From assembly GCA_022496205.1 (NCBI GenBank), contig WTXD01000056.1, forward strand, positions 102,249-166,248: a DNA stretch of 64,000 nt, given 5' to 3'. The notes under the pieces are model-generated. The model did not search any database. It saw only the letters and a list, made by a program, of their open reading frames with translations, and had not been told where the DNA came from. Of this stretch, positions 34,530 through 44,880 are shown in pieces. The stretch is from Gloeopeniophorella convolvens (taxonomy: Eukaryota; Basidiomycota; Agaricomycetes; Russulales). The stretch's first letter is position 1, and every line of letters starts with the position of its first letter. The position numbers were made by a program, and so were the translations under genes.

Positions 34530-36943
34530 CTCTACGAAAACCCCCCTGTCTTACTCCTGCTTACCAGGATTAGCCTTTCTTAGCACTCTTAGAGCTAAAT
34601 TAGAGCCTGCTTATGCCCATCTTACAGCCTTCAGCTTGCCTGAGTCTTCTGCTCAGCTTCTGCCTTCCTTACATCTGAACAAAAACCTTTCCATACAAAA
34701 GAATAGAGATAGGATTGGATATAATCTGTCTAGTAGATACGTCTGTGAGGTTTCTGCCCGCTGCGGTCCCTTGTGTGCACTGCCGCCGTTCTTGCAGTCG
34801 CTACCGCCGTTCCCACGCACGCCACCACCACCGCTATCGTCCTTGATCTCGTCGCAGTCGTGGGTGTTGAGACGGACAGTGTCCTGGCGGCTCTGATTAG
34901 ATTAGATATGGACCTAATGATCAAGGACTATCTTATCTAGTGTACATAATGTTCTAGACTTAAGGCTGTGTTCAGCCCCACATTCGTTTCCGTGTTCCGG
35001 ACTCTTCTAGGGCATTCCATGACCCACCTTGTACTCCGGTACCCACTCTTACTCCGTTTCATGTGGGTCTCCTAGGCTTTCTAAGCAGTGTTTATCACAT
35101 GCTATCTGTCGCTCCTTACAGTATATAAGGACTCCTTTCTTCACCTTTGTAGCCTCAGTCTTTTGACCTTCCTTGACTGAGGCAAGTACACTTACGCTCC
35201 TTTCTACTTTCTTATACTTACACTACCTTACAGCGTCACTCTGTGTCCTTCAGGTATTGTTGTAATCAAGTCTTTTGACCTTCCTTGACTGAGCGTCACT
35301 CTGTGTCCTTCAGTTGTCACTCCACCCTCTGCTGCGCTTCAACAGTGGGTGCACGATGCTGGCGGCGGCGGCGTCGTCATCGTCGTTGCCATCGTCGTTG
35401 TCATCGTTGCGACTGTGCTGCATCGTGGCGTGTCGTGGCCACCGTCATCGTCACTGCACAGCATCGGGCGGCGGTGGCGTCGTTATCGTTGTCGTTGTGT
35501 CGGGGCCGTGCTGCTCCACGCGGGAGCAGATACGGGGGTATGGGGCTTGGCAGTCAACAGGGATACCGCGTATCAGATACGCCGGTGCACCTCGTTGCGC
35601 CCTCCGCGCTAGGTCGTTGGCCGCGCCACAAGCGCCACGAGTACGGCGGGCTGGCAGAGAGGATGACAAGGGGTGGGGGCCAGTCGCAGGGTGCTGTGCA
35701 GGCGTCGGGGGTGGTTAGCGCACTGCCGATGCCCGAGGCAGGTACCACGCACCTAGACTTGATGGACCGGACTGAGCTGCGACACCCCGTTGTATGAGTA
35801 CAGTGAGGAGGTGGGACGATGAGGGCAGGAGGCGCGGGGCGGCGGACAACCGAAGCGAGGGCGATGAGGCGCGGTGCGGGGTGACGTGATCGTCACGGAT
35901 ACCAGACAAGGTGGGGGCGCAGTGGCGCCGCGCTTGGCATTGCCACAGCCGGCGGTGCGGGCAGCGAGCGCATATGGTGATGCACTGGATTCAAGGCGTG
36001 GGGGGACAAGGCACTGGAGGGCGCCTAAACTGGGGGACATAGATCAGCGCGCGGATGGTGGCACAGGGACTTACAGGCAGTGACCGTGAGGGACGGCGGT
36101 GTGCGCGGGCACCTGGGTGCGCTGGTGCGTCTGCGTAGTATGCGTAGTGCGGGGTGCGCCGCGGTCGCAAACGAGCAGGTCAGGAAGAGCGGGAGCAAGA
36201 GGCGATGGATAGCGCACCTGTGTGTGTACAACTCAGCCGCCATTTTCGAAAAACGACAAGTCGAACCGTTGGCCTGCAAGGCAAGAACGCGTGATGCGTG
36301 ATGCGTGATATGCATGTGAACTATCCGGCTGAACCCGGTGTTATACGAAACTTTGCGACGCGCGTTGCCACGTCGTTTTGCTCTCTTCTCCTCCCTCCAT
36401 CTTTCCCCATTTCCCCTCTCCCTTTCCTCTTCCCTTCCCTCCCGCCATACCTGCAAGCCCACTACCTGCAAGTTAAGGTCAGTATAGGATGGAACTGGGC
36501 ATAGGGTGAGTGTTTAGCACGTCCTACATGGGTTTTCTGACTTTATGACTAGTGCAAGATCTTGCTGGCTTGTTGCTGCCTCACCTCTCATTATCTCTTG
36601 CTTCTTTGACTGGTATAAGGTATGTTTCTTCACTCTTCCATGTACTATTGCTGACTCTGTTGAGCAGCAGACTCTGGTCCCTGGCTGGATGACTTGTGGT
36701 TGAGGGTTAGGGTTGGGTTTCTAAGGTGGGGTTATGTTAGGGTTAGGGTTACTATTAGCTACTTTAATAGTGTATAATGTTAGTAGTATAATGTTGCAAT
36801 ATTAGCTCCTTTTCACTGCTTCTACATTGTAGTGTGACTATCTTTTCACTAGCTTATTTCTGTCTTATTGTGTGCCTTATCTTTGAGTGTTCTTTTAAAG
36901 ATGCTAATAAGATGTAGGTCTTTTGACTAGTGTGGCAATTCAG
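34530..36943 (+). mobile_element. R2a: older, truncated copy of the R2 inverted-repeat element, with a nested solo LTR
   Basis: Begins CTCTACGAAAACCCCCCTGTCTTACTCC, matching the end-A terminus of R2b at 38615. Its distal part from about 36225 (ACTCAGCCGCCATTTTCGAAAAAC) to GACTAGTGTGGCAATT at 36940 aligns with 40430-41130 of R2b, including a TTAGGGTTAGGG motif at about 36737-36750. It is clearly diverged from R2b and R2c. The distal terminus (end B) is missing: at 36943 the sequence switches to a minus-strand LTR. A 480-bp solo LTR is inserted at 34865-35344. Confidence 0.75.
34865..35344 (+). mobile_element. Solo LTR, family 1 (full length), TSD GTGGG
   Basis: Runs from TGTTGAGACGG to GCTGCGCTTCAACA, 480 bp, flanked by the perfect 5-bp duplication GTGGG (34860-34864 and 35345-35349). 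It has an internal TATATAAGG promoter near 35121. Two direct duplications are visible: TCTTTTGACCTTCCTTGACTGAG (35158-35181 and 35270-35293) and GCGTCACTCTGTGTCCTTCAG (ends 35253 and 35313). The TG..CA ends and 5-bp duplication fit a Ty1/copia-type retrotransposon; no internal domain remains. Confidence 0.92.
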
Positions 36944-37428
36944 TGTTGAAGCGCAGCAGAGGGTGGAGTGACAACTGAAGGACACAGAGTGACGCTCAGT
37001 CAGAGAAGGTCAAAAGACTAATACATTAGTGCAATACCTGAAGGACACAGAGTGACGCTACAAGGTAAGGTAAGCATAAGGTAGAAGTGAAAGGAGTGTA
37101 AGTGTACTTGCCTCAGTCAGAGAAGGTCAAAAGACTGAGGCTACAAAGGCGAAGAAGGAGGTCCTTATATACAGTAAGAAGCAACAGATAGCATGTGATA
37201 AACACTGCTTAGAAAGCCTAGGAGACCCACATGAAACGGAGTAAGAGTGGGTACCGGAGTACAAGGTGGGTCATGGAATGCCCTAGAATAGTCCAGAACA
37301 TGGAAACAAATGTGGGGCTGAACACAGCCTTAAGTCTAGAACATTATGTACACAAGATAAGATAGTCCTTGATCATTAGGTCCATATCTAATCTAATCAG
37401 AGCCGCCAGGACACTGTCCGTCTCAACA
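36944..37428 (-). mobile_element. Family 1 LTR, reverse orientation, without target duplication
   Basis: 485 bp, TGTTGAAGCGCAGCAG to CGTCTCAACA, near-identical to the LTR at 43195. The flanks differ (TTCAG on the left, TGTCC on the right), and the left flank is R2a sequence cut short exactly at this point. This suggests recombination or deletion between elements and not simple insertion. Confidence 0.88.
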
Positions 37429-38614
37429 TGTCCTGGTTCGACGTCAATCGGAGATGGGGAGCGCGGATGATATAATGGAGAACAAGGCGTAGGTGGAGGA
37501 CGAGGAGTAGAAACGAGAGGAGGGTACTGAAGTTCAGGAGACAGTCCGCGAGTGGGAGTGCCGTAGTCAAGAGGGTTGGACGGTCCAGAGGTGGGAGCGT
37601 CAAGGTCAAGATAGGATGAGGGGCGAATCAGTGCCTGAGGTTGAGTACGGTCCGAGAGGAGCGCAGTCCAGGGTGCAGTGATTCCAGAGTAAGAGTAAGA
37701 CACTAGGGTCGCAGCTGATCAGAGGTTGTAAGAGACTGTCCAAATGTCAGGACTCACTCGCGGAGTGCACGCAGAGAGGATAGCAGAGTTTGGAGAGCGT
37801 CGAGGGGGATAGACAGAAGATGAGCTGCAATATGCAGGAGCAGAGAGGGAACACACTAACAGTGCTATTGCAGTGCTAGGTACAGATGAGAGTGCCACAG
37901 ATGGACAGTCTGAGGACCACTGGGCGATACATGGGGGTCTTATATACTAATGGAGACCCCTCAGACGAGTCTAGTCTAATTACTGATGGGGATTCCAGAG
38001 GGGATTCCCCATAGCCTCTCCTCTCTGATACGCTTCTTAGATTCCATCGCAGAGTGGGGCTTGAGGCCCCATGGAGTTCTTGATGATCAGAGTCCCAAAG
38101 AGGACGTATGAAGTGTTTCACCTTGATCCAGGTTCTGGTTACTTTGGGACGAGTAATATGGCCATTCTGAGAGATCCCTAGTCCGGGATCTTGGGGGTAT
38201 TCCAGAGTTAATTGACCATTAGGGAGTAGGGCGAGGAATGAGGGTGAAGGGTCACGTGATGCATTTCGACTTGTAGTCGCAATGTGAGTGGTACGCATCG
38301 CATTGTGAGCGACGCGTAGGGTGTTTACTGGTAGGGCTGGGTTCGCTCTAGTGTTCTGAGCAGTTCGACCTCCTTGAGGCCCTAGTGTTCGTGACAGGTT
38401 GGGGACCTTGAAGATCACGTGGGGGTGGTCGGCTAGAAGTAAGATTGGTACTAGGTAACAGAATCTATCCTGGTGATAACGCTCTTACCATCGTCATATT
38501 GGACAGCCTGAATGGTCGTTCCCTCTGTCGCGGGCTCATGCGTGACTGGAAGAGGGGTGTTGTATCTCCCAGGCTCTGCGGATTGTATGAAACCTGCAGC
38601 CATGTGAGTGATAT
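37429..38614. other. Region between an LTR and R2b, no recognisable gene
   Basis: About 1.2 kb. Two minus-strand open stretches (roughly 37703 down to 37429 and 38418-37876) are Pro/Ser-rich and show no known motif; they are separated by stops. The first would run into the LTR. No polypurine tract or primer-binding site was seen beside the LTR, so it is not clearly retroelement interior. It could be the remains of an old gene or retroelement. Confidence 0.4.
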
Positions 38615-41216
38615 CTCTACAAAAACACCCCTGTCTTATTCCTTGCTTACCATGCTTACCGGTCTTAGTCTTCCTTAGCAAAGATTTCACGATCTCAGAG
38701 CTCAATTGGCACCTGCTTGAAGCCATCTTGCAGCCTTGAGCTTACCTGGGTCTTCGGCCCTGCTTCCACTTCCCTTATCATTGTCTTGTATCACACTTTG
38801 CCCAAGCTCACCTAACCATGTCATTTTATCATAACAAACATAGGTAAAACAGTGATGCAAGTAAAAAGGACAGAGCTCGCAGACTAGGAGCAGAAGGAAG
38901 TGGTGCGCGCGGGCGCGGCACGCGGCACGGAGGAGAGAAGGAGAGACGCGCCCATGACGGCCACCTGCGCACGACCCCGCGCAGCACGATGGCGGAATGT
39001 CCCCGCCGTCCCTGGCGCCTTACTCGGCACGCGGCACACAGTCCTTGCCAAAGTCCACCGCATACCGCGTGCCGCGCACACCGGCGACGAGCAGTAGGCT
39101 CTGCGTGGCGTCCTCGTCTGCAGGGGCACGGGAGCATGGCCGGACTCGGGTGCAACGGCGAGGTGCGCCTTGCCCGCGCGGCATGGCGTACCGGTGCGTG
39201 CGTCGGGGATGGAAGTACTGCCTGGGAGGGGTGCCGGGACGTCGTATGGCGCGGGCGGGGTGAACTACGGGTGGTCCGCGCCGCGTGCGAGGGTGTATGT
39301 CTGCACAGTACCCGGGGCGCGAGCGCGACCGTCAGCCGCACGCAGGGAGCCGCGTCTGCGGGTGCTGCGGCTCGTGGCGTGCAGCATGATGCGGGCCACC
39401 TGGCCGGGTGGAGGTGGCGGAGAGGGAGGAAGGTGGCAAGGAATGTCAATGGGGAGGAAGATGGCGAGGATACGAGGGAGATGCAGATCAACAGCAGCGG
39501 GAGCGAGAGTGCAGGAGGCAGCATACCCGCGTGTATGCTAGCACCGGCTCCCTCGGCCACACTGGCGTCTGCCGCTCCGTCCTGCCCCCAGGGATCCCCC
39601 GCAACGCTCACCTCCGCGCCCACGCCGTCCGAGCCATCGGGCTGGTGTGCCGCCACAATGCGCACCGAGCTGCCACCCTTGGCAGCGAGCAGGGATGGCA
39701 GCGCCGCCCTGGCCGATTTCGAGGATGCTGGTGCGCATGAAGAGCGCGGGTCGGTGCTCGAGCCTTGACGAGCTTGATGAAGCGACAGGGGCCGGTGACC
39801 TTGTGCGTATGTGGTGTCCTGCTCGGCAATGCGCGCGAAGAAATCCTGCGCGTGCACGGGCACCTGGGTAGGCCGGTGCATCTGCGTGGTATGCGCCGTG
39901 CGGGTGCATCGGGGCCATGGACAGGCTGGTCAGAAGGAGTGGGAGCGAGGAGGCAGTGGATACCATACCAGTGTGTGTGCCAGTGTGCCAACGCTGACAC
40001 TTCCGCCCATTGATCTTCTGCACCGACTTTGTGCTGGCCGATCACGGCAGGGTGTCAGCCACGGGACCGACCATGGTGAGCGGAGTACCTGCGCAGGCGC
40101 TTATGGGCGCAGCGCCATTTGCAGGCAATGCGGAAGGCGAGCTGGGCGAGGGCGGCGATGTGGGCGTAGGGGACGAGGCCGAGTGCGAACCGTCAGGCAC
40201 AATTGCTGAGATCACCGAGGAGGGCTGCGTCATAGTGCAGTTCTTTGCCACAGAGAGGAGAGAGATAGCGTCACCGGTGAAGGTGTTCGTGGCGGGAGGG
40301 GTGAGCGCGGACCGTTGGCGCGCTATCGAGTTTGAAGGCAGGGGCGTGGGAATGGCGGGGAGTGCGAGTGGGCAGTTGTCAGTACGCGTGAGCGGAGAGT
40401 GCGTATAGCAGGCGCACCTTGGTATGACAACTCAGCCGCCATTTTCGAGAAACAACAAGTCGAACCGTCGCTCCGTTGACTCGCACGGCAAGAACGCGTG
40501 ACACGCGTGTGAATTATCCGGCCAAACCTGGTGTCGTACGAGCTTCGCGACGCGCGCTGCCACGTGGTTCATTCTCTTCTCCTCCCTCCATCCCCACCTG
40601 TCTCCTCTCCTCTCCTCTTTCCCTTTCCCTCCCGCCGTACCTGCAAACCCACCACGTCAGCAAGGTCAGCATAGGATGGAGCTAGATATAGGGGTGGGTA
40701 CCTGACATGTTCTATATGGTTTTGCTGACTTTGCTCTACAGCACTTGGCTGGCTTACTGTTGCCTCGTCTTTTCTCCCTTACTTCCTTGCTCCTAATCAA
40801 TATAAGGTGTGTACCCTTCTCACTCTTTCATACATGGTCATTGACACTGTTGAACAGCATGCTGTGATCCCCGGGTGGAGACTTGAGGTTGAAGGGTGGG
40901 GTTAGGTTTTAAGTGTGAGGGTGGGTTAGGGTTAGGGTTAGCATTAGTTACTTTAGTGTAGAATATTAGTAGTGTATATTGGAATATCAGCTCCTTTCTC
41001 ATTGCTTTTATATCATAGTGTGATCACCTTTTGACTAGCTTATTCATGTCTTATTATGTGCCTTATCTTTGAGAGTTCTTTTAAAGATGCTAATAAGATG
41101 TAGGTCTTATGACTAGTGTGGCAATTTAGACGGATAAGGACAAAATAAGCCCAGTTCCCAATAATAACTTATTAAGATCTTATTTCCTGCTATAAGAGGG
41201 GGAGGTTTTTGTAGAG
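38615..41216 (+). mobile_element. R2b: complete 2602-bp element with terminal inverted repeats and internal TTAGGG tract
   Basis: End A is CTCTACAAAAACACCCC; the other end is GGGGAGGTTTTTGTAGAG, whose complement starts CTCTACAAAAACCTCCCC, giving a TIR of 12 exact bp (about 16 of 18 matching). R2c (48726-51329, 2604 bp) is the same element in reverse, nearly identical, so the ends are well defined. The middle 1.5 kb is very GC-rich with overlapping open frames on both strands; the last 500 bp is AT-rich and holds GGGTTAGGGTTAGGGTTAG (about 40923-40941). No transposase, helicase, DDE or RT motif was found, so it is probably non-autonomous. Flanks read GATAT| and |TATCA, consistent with a TAT duplication, but R2c suggests 2 bp. 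Confidence 0.82.
40923..40941 (+). repeat. Telomere-type TTAGGG repeats inside R2b
   Basis: About three TTAGGG units in the AT-rich part of the element. The same tract occurs at 36737-36750 in R2a and as CCCTAA at 49001-49020 in R2c, always at the same position relative to the end, so it belongs to the element and is not a chromosome end. Confidence 0.85.
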
Positions 41217-41218
41217 TA

Positions 41219-41824
41219 TCAAGCTATGATACAACATTCACCACTAACAGATAAGCTGTCCAACCAGAGTGCGTTAGACTCTGTACTGTTGGTGGCAGAT
41301 GAATGATGCACTTTGTCAGTACCTTGGAAAAAGATTATGCAACCGAATTGTTCCTCTTCCTTCTTGGTCTCATTGAGTTGAGTAGAGTCACTAGGCATGA
41401 CAGCAATGGAGGTGCCCTTGAGAACAGGGATGACACGGCCCCCCGTGCTGTAGTTACGAATTGGATGATAAGCGAACTTGTATCCTCCGCCGCCACCCTG
41501 TTTCAAAATTATCTCCTGTAAGTAGCCATTGTCGGCTTCTTGCACAAAGATGTGGATGCTCTTGCCCTTCACGCTCTGCAGAGTTGATACTTCATGAAAA
41601 TAATAGGAAAATGGTAGGAAAGCACTTACCAAGGTGGCAGCAATGTTCAAAGTTTCGGAGATCCAGGAGTTATCGCCTGAGCTGTCAGATTTGATTGACA
41701 CTGGAGCAGTCGAGGCTATCCTCGGCCAGAAACGGATGTAGTCCTTCACGTGGTAGAGAACAGCGACATCCCCAGACTCGGGGTAGCGGGCAGCCGAGAT
41801 GGTATTTCCACCATTGGTCCCCAT
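41219..41824 (-). CDS. Small putative lectin-like (beta-propeller-like) protein
   Basis: Two exons (41824-41630 and 41575-41219) give about 183 aa, starting MGTNGGNTISAARYPESGDV. Recurrent strands such as GDVAVLYHVKDYIRFW, KSIHIFVQEADNGYLQEIIL and FGCIIFFQGTDKVHH resemble the blades of fungal fucose-specific lectins (I.VFxQ..G.I.E pattern), but only two or three blades are present instead of six. The assignment is weak. It has no signal peptide. A TATA box lies upstream. The stop codon (41219-41221) is 2 bp from the terminus of R2b, so the element forms its 3' flank. Confidence 0.45.
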   Translation of the reverse strand: MGTNGGNTISAARYPESGDVAVLYHVKDYIRFWPRIASTAPVSIKSDSSGDNSWISETLNIAATLVSAFLPFSYYFHEVSTLQSVKGKSIHIFVQEADNGYLQEIILKQGGGGGYKFAYHPIRNYSTGGRVIPVLKGTSIAVMPSDSTQLNETKKEEEQFGCIIFFQGTDKVHHSSATNSTESNALWLDSLSVSGECCIIA

Positions 41825-41922
41825 GATGTCAAAAAACGGTGACTGGCGTGAGTTGTGGCTGTAGTTGGGACCGAGGTTGCGACCGGATGGGGAGCAAGAG
41901 TAGCGACGTTACCTGCTCCCCC

Positions 41923-41930
41923 TTTATATA
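41923..41930 (-). promoter_or_regulatory. TATA box of the lectin-like gene
   Basis: TATATAAAGGGGG on the minus strand, 99-106 nt before the ATG at 41824. It supports the downstream frame being a transcribed gene. Confidence 0.55.
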
Positions 41931-42465
41931 CATTCTGGGCAGCTCGCTCACAGGCACAGCTGCCAGCGCGGGAGATACTGGATATGTCCCTTGGGGCCAC
42001 CGACTCGAGTCAGAATTCAGGGCGTGGTTCAACACATCTGGGGACTGTCTCGATACAGAGCAGCAATGGACGGTGAACTCGGAATGAGCCACGCACCTGG
42101 AAGGGGCGCAACTTTGCATGGTGTCAGCTGAATACTATCCAGGACTCAGTAGTATAACTCTAACTAGAAGTGCGCAGAGCACTTGGCGGGCTGGAGGACC
42201 TAGTCTGTGGGGCATGTCACACCAGCGCTGACTGGTGTTTCGGTCAATCAAGTAGGGAAGGGCATTTGGAAGTCGGACGTAAGTGCGGATATGCAACCTG
42301 TGCTCACCCAGAGGGTGTGTCCTTAGTTGACGTCAATCAACTTGCATTACGTACGACACCGCAGGGCCGCATGGAGAGCGGCTTCTCAGCAGTGAGCGAA
42401 AGAGGCCCAATGCATCCGACACCATCACGCAGTGCAAGCTGCGACGAATGTAGAAGGAAGTCAGA
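41931..42465. other. Upstream region of the lectin-like gene
   Basis: 535 bp with no supported gene; it ends at the target site TCAGA of the next solo LTR. Confidence 0.4.
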
Positions 42466-42974
42466 TGTTGAGACGGAAGGATGTCTCTGATTAGATTAGA
42501 TAAGGGACTCGGTGATCTGCGAGCTATCTGATCTACAATGTATATGACATCATTATGTTCTAGCCCCTAAGGCTGTACCTACTCTCGTTCCTGTTCTAGA
42601 TTCTTCCGGGCTCTTCCATGACCCACATGCAGTTCCGGGTTGACCCACCTACAGTTCCGGTCGACCCACTTTAGTTCCGCTTTCACATGGGTCTCTGGTT
42701 ATCACATGTTGCTGTTGTTTATCACATGCAAACCACACTCCTTTTGTGTATATAAAGGACGCTGTTTTCGCCCTTGTAGCCTCAGTCTGTTGACTTCACT
42801 GACTGAGGCAAGTACTTTACTTCCGGAACTTCCGGACTTGCGCTTACCTAGTTACTTTAGCTTTGCTCTTGCTTGCCTAGGTATTGTGCCAATGACATTC
42901 AGTCTGTTGACTTCACTGACTGAGCTTTGCTCTTGCTTGCCTAGTTGGCACCCTGTTTCTGCTGCGCTTCAACA
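42466..42974 (+). mobile_element. Solo LTR, family 2 (long form), TSD TCAGA
   Basis: 509 bp from TGTTGAGACGGAAGG to GCTGCGCTTCAACA, flanked by TCAGA on both sides (42461-42465 and 42975-42979). It shares both termini, the TCTGATTAGATTAGATA block and the TATATAAAGGAC promoter with family 1 but differs elsewhere, so it is a sister family. It contains a duplicated GCTTTGCTCTTGCTTGCCTAG; the extra segment 42881-42944 is missing from the copy at 54919. Confidence 0.92.
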
Positions 42975-43194
42975 TCAGAATGACCAGCATTCCAGGTAGA
43001 CATAGTTCCACCGAGGGTCGCACTTATCCTCTCGCCTGACACAAGTAGCGTCACGCGAATTTGACCAAAATAGAGCATACATCCAAACAGTTGAGTTCCC
43101 TACCACGCCGACCTCAGCAAGTGTCCCTATTTCAGAGGAAACTTGGCAATTACTTCGATTCTTGGGATTAAAAAAGACTTGCAGCAGGATGGTA
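42975..43194. other. Spacer between two solo LTRs
   Basis: 220 bp of unique sequence with no gene or repeat recognised. Confidence 0.4.
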
Positions 43195-43679
43195 TGTTGA
43201 AGCGCAGCAAAGGGTGGAGTGACAACTGAAGGACACAGAGTGACGCTCAGTCAGAGAAGGTCAAAAGACTGAGACATTAGTGCAATACCTGAAGGACACA
43301 GAGTGATGCTACAAGGTAAGGTAAGCATAAGGTAGAAGTGAAAGGAGTGTAAGTGTACTTGCCTCAGTCAGAGAAGGTCAAAAGACTGAGGCTACAAAGG
43401 CGAAGAAGGAGGTCCTTATATACAGTAAGGAACGACAGATAGCATGTGATAAACACTGCTTAGAAAGCCTAAGAGACCCACATGAAACGGAGTAAGAGTG
43501 GGTACCGGAGTACAAGGTGGGTCATGGAATGCCCTAGAATAGTCCAGAACATGGAAACGAATGTGGGGCTGAACACAGCCTTAAGTCTAGAACATTATGT
43601 ACACTAGATAAGATAGTCCTTGATCATTAGGTCCATATCTAATCTAATCAGAGCCGCCAGGACACTGTCCGTCTCAACA
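43195..43679 (-). mobile_element. Solo LTR, family 1, TSD TGGTA
   Basis: 485 bp, reverse orientation, TGTTGAAGCGCAGC to CGTCTCAACA, with perfect TGGTA on both sides (43190-43194 and 43680-43684). Confidence 0.92.
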
Positions 43680-44880
43680 TGGTACGTACATGTGAATGAC
43701 TGTATCTTCAATTGGCCAGTAATAATACCACGGAGACTGGACGGAACATACTCCAGTGCCCTGGAGGTTGGGTATCGAAGAGTATCGATGTTGCATCTAA
43801 GTAGAGTAGAGCTATTGCCATATCCCTACAGTACACGGAGTTAGTCGGCCCGGACTCCGGAACGCAAAATTTCCGGTGATTCTGACACGCGTTACCGGAA
43901 GGTGGCTTTGCACACTGAGTACTGAGGCTGTAAGCTCTAAGCCCTAAGGCTCAAATTGCGCGCTCGCTGAAACGTTCTGCTGCAAAATTTGTCTATTTTT
44001 TGATGTCTTTTCTACTGGTTTTTGTCGGGGGGGGGGGGGGGGGGAATGCTGGCGTGACTGCCAAAATGCCCCAAGTTGTTCGGAGCCCCACCTGCTGACA
44101 CACTACAAAGGAAGCAAGAAAGGGCCTACAGCTAACTTACTTACACCAGGGCAATACAATGCAGCACGCGCTTAAGCTACGCATCCCCTGTGTTTCGTAT
44201 GTGTTCTTCTGTTTGACATGCTGCATCACGCCTCCGGGGGTGCCGGTGATAATAATTGATTGAAGGAGAACCATGCTGCTGGGCGCTGCCATTGACAGCT
44301 GCCCAGCCGCACTCGAAACAGTGCGTCCGGGCTTGTCAGAGACCCGCCGGATGGGAAGCAGCTCACCGCCATCCTTTCTCACTGAGCTAACGCGCTGCTC
44401 TGCCGCGGTTGCAGTGCGTAGTCTGCAAACGCACGCCTGCCCCGCGGCCCCATGGCAAGGTCCCCATCACCAAAACCCGAAGAAAATTTTGGACCCTTAT
44501 AAGGCCCTATAAGGTCAAAAGGCTCGACCAGAATGAGAGATCCATGGCACTCCGGTAGATTCGGCGAGTTGTATCTTGATTCTACCAGAGCCGGGTAATT
44601 TTAAGCCACCCTTGTAGTTTCCCCCATTATTGTAGTTTTCAGCGCCCATGCGGGCCATTGCAATTATCAACGCCTGGTCGATGAAGCTCAATCTTGTCGC
44701 ATGCTACAAGTCATTTTCGTCCATCATAAGTTGTAATGCCTTGTCATTCCGTGTCTAAATTGTCTCGAGCGACAAGTTCCAGAACCTTGTCGTGCGGTGC
44801 GGTCGCCATCGAACGAGCATTCGAAACACATATGTTTTGGACCCTTTTGGTCCTTCTGACGTTGTAGCCACATCCCTACT
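43680..44880. other. Intergenic region with an 18-G homopolymer
   Basis: 1.2 kb without a supported gene. A run of 18 G lies at 44027-44044. Downstream of it are AT-rich stretches and repeated CTTATAAGGCCCTATAAGG near 44500. The right end holds the 3' flank of the minus-strand gene ending at 44881. Confidence 0.4.

Noticed and set aside
36944..38440. 36944 LTR plus adjacent open frames as a full retrotransposon
   Set aside because: No reverse transcriptase, integrase or gag motif, no polypurine tract next to the LTR, and no second LTR at the far side.
38829..39881. 350-aa open frame on the minus strand of R2b (and its twin 50045-51115 in R2c)
   Set aside because: GC-driven open frame with overlapping frames on both strands, no known motif, and differences between the two copies mostly change amino acids. 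Not reported as a gene.
38615..41216. R2 as a classical Helitron
   Set aside because: A TC dinucleotide at one end would fit, but the other end lacks CTRR with a 3' hairpin and instead mirrors the first end. Left as an unclassified inverted-repeat element.
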